DNA of 64,000 nucleotides from Roseovarius marisflavi (GTDB taxonomy: Bacteria; Pseudomonadota; Alphaproteobacteria; Rhodobacterales; Rhodobacteraceae), in the NCBI RefSeq assembly GCF_900142625.1, contig NZ_FRBN01000004.1, positions 62,001 through 126,000 of the forward strand, read 5' to 3'. A program made the position numbers and the translations under genes. Below the pieces are notes generated by a model, which saw only the letters and a program-made list of their open reading frames with translations, did not search any database and was not told the origin of the DNA. Below are positions 62,268-64,000 of this stretch, in pieces (position 1 is the stretch's first letter; every line of letters starts with the position of its first letter).

Positions 62268-63620
62268 ATGAGTGCAAAACCAAGCCACCTTTTCTATCAG
62301 GGCAGAGAGCGCAAACCGGTGCTGGATCAGGCGCGTGGCGTTTACATGTGGGATGTCGACGGCAAGCGCTATCTTGACGGCTCGTCTGGTGCGATGGTCT
62401 GTAACATCGGCCATTCCAATGAAAATGTGCTAGAGGCGATGCGCCGCCAGATGGAGAAATCGACCTTTGGCTATCGGCTTCACTTTGAAACCGAGGCCTC
62501 GGAAAAGCTGGCCTCGAAAACCGCCGCCCTGACGCCCGAGGGGTTGAACCGGGTGTTCTTTGTTTCGGGTGGGTCCGAGGCGGTGGAAAGCGCTATCAAG
62601 CTGGCCCGGCAATATGCGCTTGCCGTGGGGCAGGGCAGCCGCTGGAAAGTGATTTCGCGCAGCCCGAGCTATCATGGTTGCACTCTGGGCGCGCTTGCGA
62701 TCACCGGCTATGCGCCGCTGACCAAACCGTTCGAGCCGATGATGCAGATGATGCCGAAGGTGCCCGCGCCGCGCGCCTATCTTGATGGGCTTGACCCTGA
62801 TGACATCGCGACCGGGCATCATTATGCCAATATGCTTGAGGCGCAAATTCTGGCCGAAGGGCCGGAGTCGGTGCTGGCCTTTATCGTCGAGCCGGTCGGC
62901 GGCGCCTCGACCGGGGCGCTTGTACCGCCGCGCGGATATATGGAGCGCGTGCAGGAGATTTGCCGCCAATATGGCGTACTTTTCATCCTTGACGAGGTGA
63001 TGACCGGTGCCGGGCGCACCGGCAAATTTCTTGCCTCAGAGCATTGGAAGCTGGAACCCGATATCATGGTTATGTCGAAGGGTTTCGCCGCCGGATACAT
63101 GCCACTTGGAGGGATGGTCGCGCATGAACGTCTGGTCGAGCCGGTGCTTGACGCGGGCGGCTTTTTGCACGGATTCACCTATGCCGGCAATCCGCTGGCC
63201 TGTGCCGCCGGCCTTGCCGTGATCGACGAGATCGAGCGTCTGGGGCTTGTCAAGAATTCGGCCCTGATGGGGGACAAGCTTGTGACCCGTTTGCGCGGGC
63301 TGATGGATCGCCATGCGATCATCGGCGATGTGCGCGGCATGGGTCTTTTGACGGCGTTCGAATTCATGGCGGACCGCACCACCAAGGCACCCCTGCCGAA
63401 AGAGTTGCGCGCCTTTGACCGCTTTGTCCAGATCGCCTATGACAAGGGGCTTATCGTCTATTCGCGCCGCACCCGTGATGGTGTCGAGGGCGATCATATC
63501 CTTGTCTGCCCGCCGATGATCGTGAATGAAACGCATCTGGACGAGATCACCGAAATGCTGGATGCAGCACTTGCGCAATTCACCGCCGAAATCCGCCCCA
63601 GCCTAGACAAGATCGCGTAA
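62268..63620 (+). CDS. class III PLP-dependent aminotransferase
   Basis: 450 residues. PLP Lys is K271 in VMSKGFAAGYMPLGG, with D242 in FILDEVMTGAGRTGKF and phosphate-binding VSGGSEAVESAIK. Class III enzymes transaminate omega-amino, beta-amino or diamino compounds. It lies between an importer and a beta-keto acid cleavage enzyme, so a beta-amino acid giving a beta-keto acid is a logical substrate; this is inference. Confidence 0.9.
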   Translation: MSAKPSHLFYQGRERKPVLDQARGVYMWDVDGKRYLDGSSGAMVCNIGHSNENVLEAMRRQMEKSTFGYRLHFETEASEKLASKTAALTPEGLNRVFFVSGGSEAVESAIKLARQYALAVGQGSRWKVISRSPSYHGCTLGALAITGYAPLTKPFEPMMQMMPKVPAPRAYLDGLDPDDIATGHHYANMLEAQILAEGPESVLAFIVEPVGGASTGALVPPRGYMERVQEICRQYGVLFILDEVMTGAGRTGKFLASEHWKLEPDIMVMSKGFAAGYMPLGGMVAHERLVEPVLDAGGFLHGFTYAGNPLACAAGLAVIDEIERLGLVKNSALMGDKLVTRLRGLMDRHAIIGDVRGMGLLTAFEFMADRTTKAPLPKELRAFDRFVQIAYDKGLIVYSRRTRDGVEGDHILVCPPMIVNETHLDEITEMLDAALAQFTAEIRPSLDKIA

Positions 63621-63629
63621 GGGGCGGGG

Positions 63630-64000
63630 ATGCGCGAGATCATCATCACCTGCGCCCTGACCGGCTCGATCCACACGCCAAGCATGTCGCCGCACCTGCC
63701 TATCACGGCGGATGAGATCACGGCAGCCGGTCTTGGCGCGGCCGAGGCGGGGGCGGCGATCCTGCACCTGCATGCGCGCGATCCCGAGACCGGCAAACCC
63801 TCTGCCGAGCCGGAGCATTTCATGGGCTTCCTGCCCCGCCTGAAACAGGCGAGTGCTGCGGTGCTCAACATCTCGACCGGCGGCAGCGCGGTGATGAGCC
63901 TTGATCAGCGACTCGCCGCGTCGAAACAGGCCGCGCCTGAAATGGCCTCGCTCAACATGGGGACGATGAATTTTGCGCTCTACCCGATGGCCGAGCGGAT
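63630..64000 (+). CDS. beta-keto acid cleavage enzyme (BKACE, DUF849), 5' part
   Basis: The first 123 codons are in the window; the gene runs off the end. The N-terminal EIIITCALTGSIHTPSMSPH, AEAGAAILHLHARDPETGKP with the His-x-His zinc motif, and LNISTGGSAVMS are diagnostic of the 3-keto-5-aminohexanoate cleavage family. These zinc enzymes use acetyl-CoA to split a beta-keto acid into acetoacetate and an acyl-CoA. It starts nine bases after the aminotransferase stop, with GGGGCGGGG upstream. Confidence 0.9.
   Translation, partial: MREIIITCALTGSIHTPSMSPHLPITADEITAAGLGAAEAGAAILHLHARDPETGKPSAEPEHFMGFLPRLKQASAAVLNISTGGSAVMSLDQRLAASKQAAPEMASLNMGTMNFALYPMAER

Noticed and set aside
1..64000. tRNA, rRNA, integrase or prophage signatures
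   Set aside because: None seen on either strand by reading; the window appears to be ordinary chromosomal or large-replicon DNA.

Overview
The window is GC-rich, densely packed DNA. It carries a complete thiosulfate-oxidation (Sox) locus with soxCD, several TRAP and ABC uptake systems, CoA-ester catabolic genes and a beta-keto acid cleavage enzyme. This gene content and arrangement point to an alphaproteobacterium of the Rhodobacteraceae (Roseobacter/Paracoccus-like). No rRNA, tRNA, CRISPR array, integrase or transposase was found. No gene-free stretch exceeds about 220 bases.

Layout. (a) 1-400: a VapC-type PIN toxin; its antitoxin lies mostly outside the window. (b) 584-9999: a minus-strand peptide-uptake operon (solute-binding protein, two permeases, two ATPases) continuing into a gamma-glutamyltransferase-like enzyme and an M20 peptidase, with a divergent IclR regulator. 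(c) 10127-27096: the sulfur island. It contains a split YeeE/YedE transporter (pmpAB-like) plus a persulfide dioxygenase, then soxSRT (minus) divergent from soxVW-XYZA-BCDEF, a DUF302 protein, a second large YeeE/YedE permease and two metallo-beta-lactamase-fold exported proteins. (d) 27271-30474: a one-component regulator with a ligand-binding domain and tupBCA (tungstate/molybdate-type uptake). (e) 30553-36803: methyltransferase, CaiB CoA-transferase, SDR and aldehyde dehydrogenase, divergent from acyl-CoA dehydrogenase and a mesaconyl-CoA hydratase-like protein. (f) 37000-43781: BMP-family nucleoside-type ABC importer, cytosine-deaminase-like amidohydrolase and a BASS-family membrane protein. 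(g) 43774-48496: TRAP transporter, DUF1445 protein and LysR regulator. (h) 48540-56961: DUF3307 protein, small membrane protein, class III adenylate cyclase with TolB/TPR region, a flavoprotein whose domain order looks circularly permuted, a SulP-STAS-cNMP-binding transporter and a Na/Pi cotransporter. (i) 57177-64000: LysR regulator divergent from a PotABCD-type importer, a class III aminotransferase and the 5' part of a beta-keto acid cleavage enzyme.

How it works together. SoxYZ carries sulfur intermediates in the periplasm, SoxAX attaches thiosulfate, SoxB releases sulfate and SoxCD oxidises the sulfane sulfur. SoxV/W/S maintain thiol redox state, and SoxF and the persulfide dioxygenase deal with sulfide and persulfide. 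SoxR is an ArsR-type repressor with two cysteines placed as in persulfide sensors. Six copies of a motif close to ACATTC-N8-GAATGT lie in front of pmpA, soxV, soxX (two), soxB and the metallo-beta-lactamase pair. This suggests one SoxR regulon of at least five promoters. The tup genes next door could supply metal for the molybdoenzyme SoxC.

Most unusual items: the apparently circularly permuted oxidoreductase at 51272-52840, which sits between a cyclase and a transporter with a cyclic-nucleotide-binding domain; the SoxR operator set; and a metallo-beta-lactamase-fold protein that has lost its HxHxDH motif.
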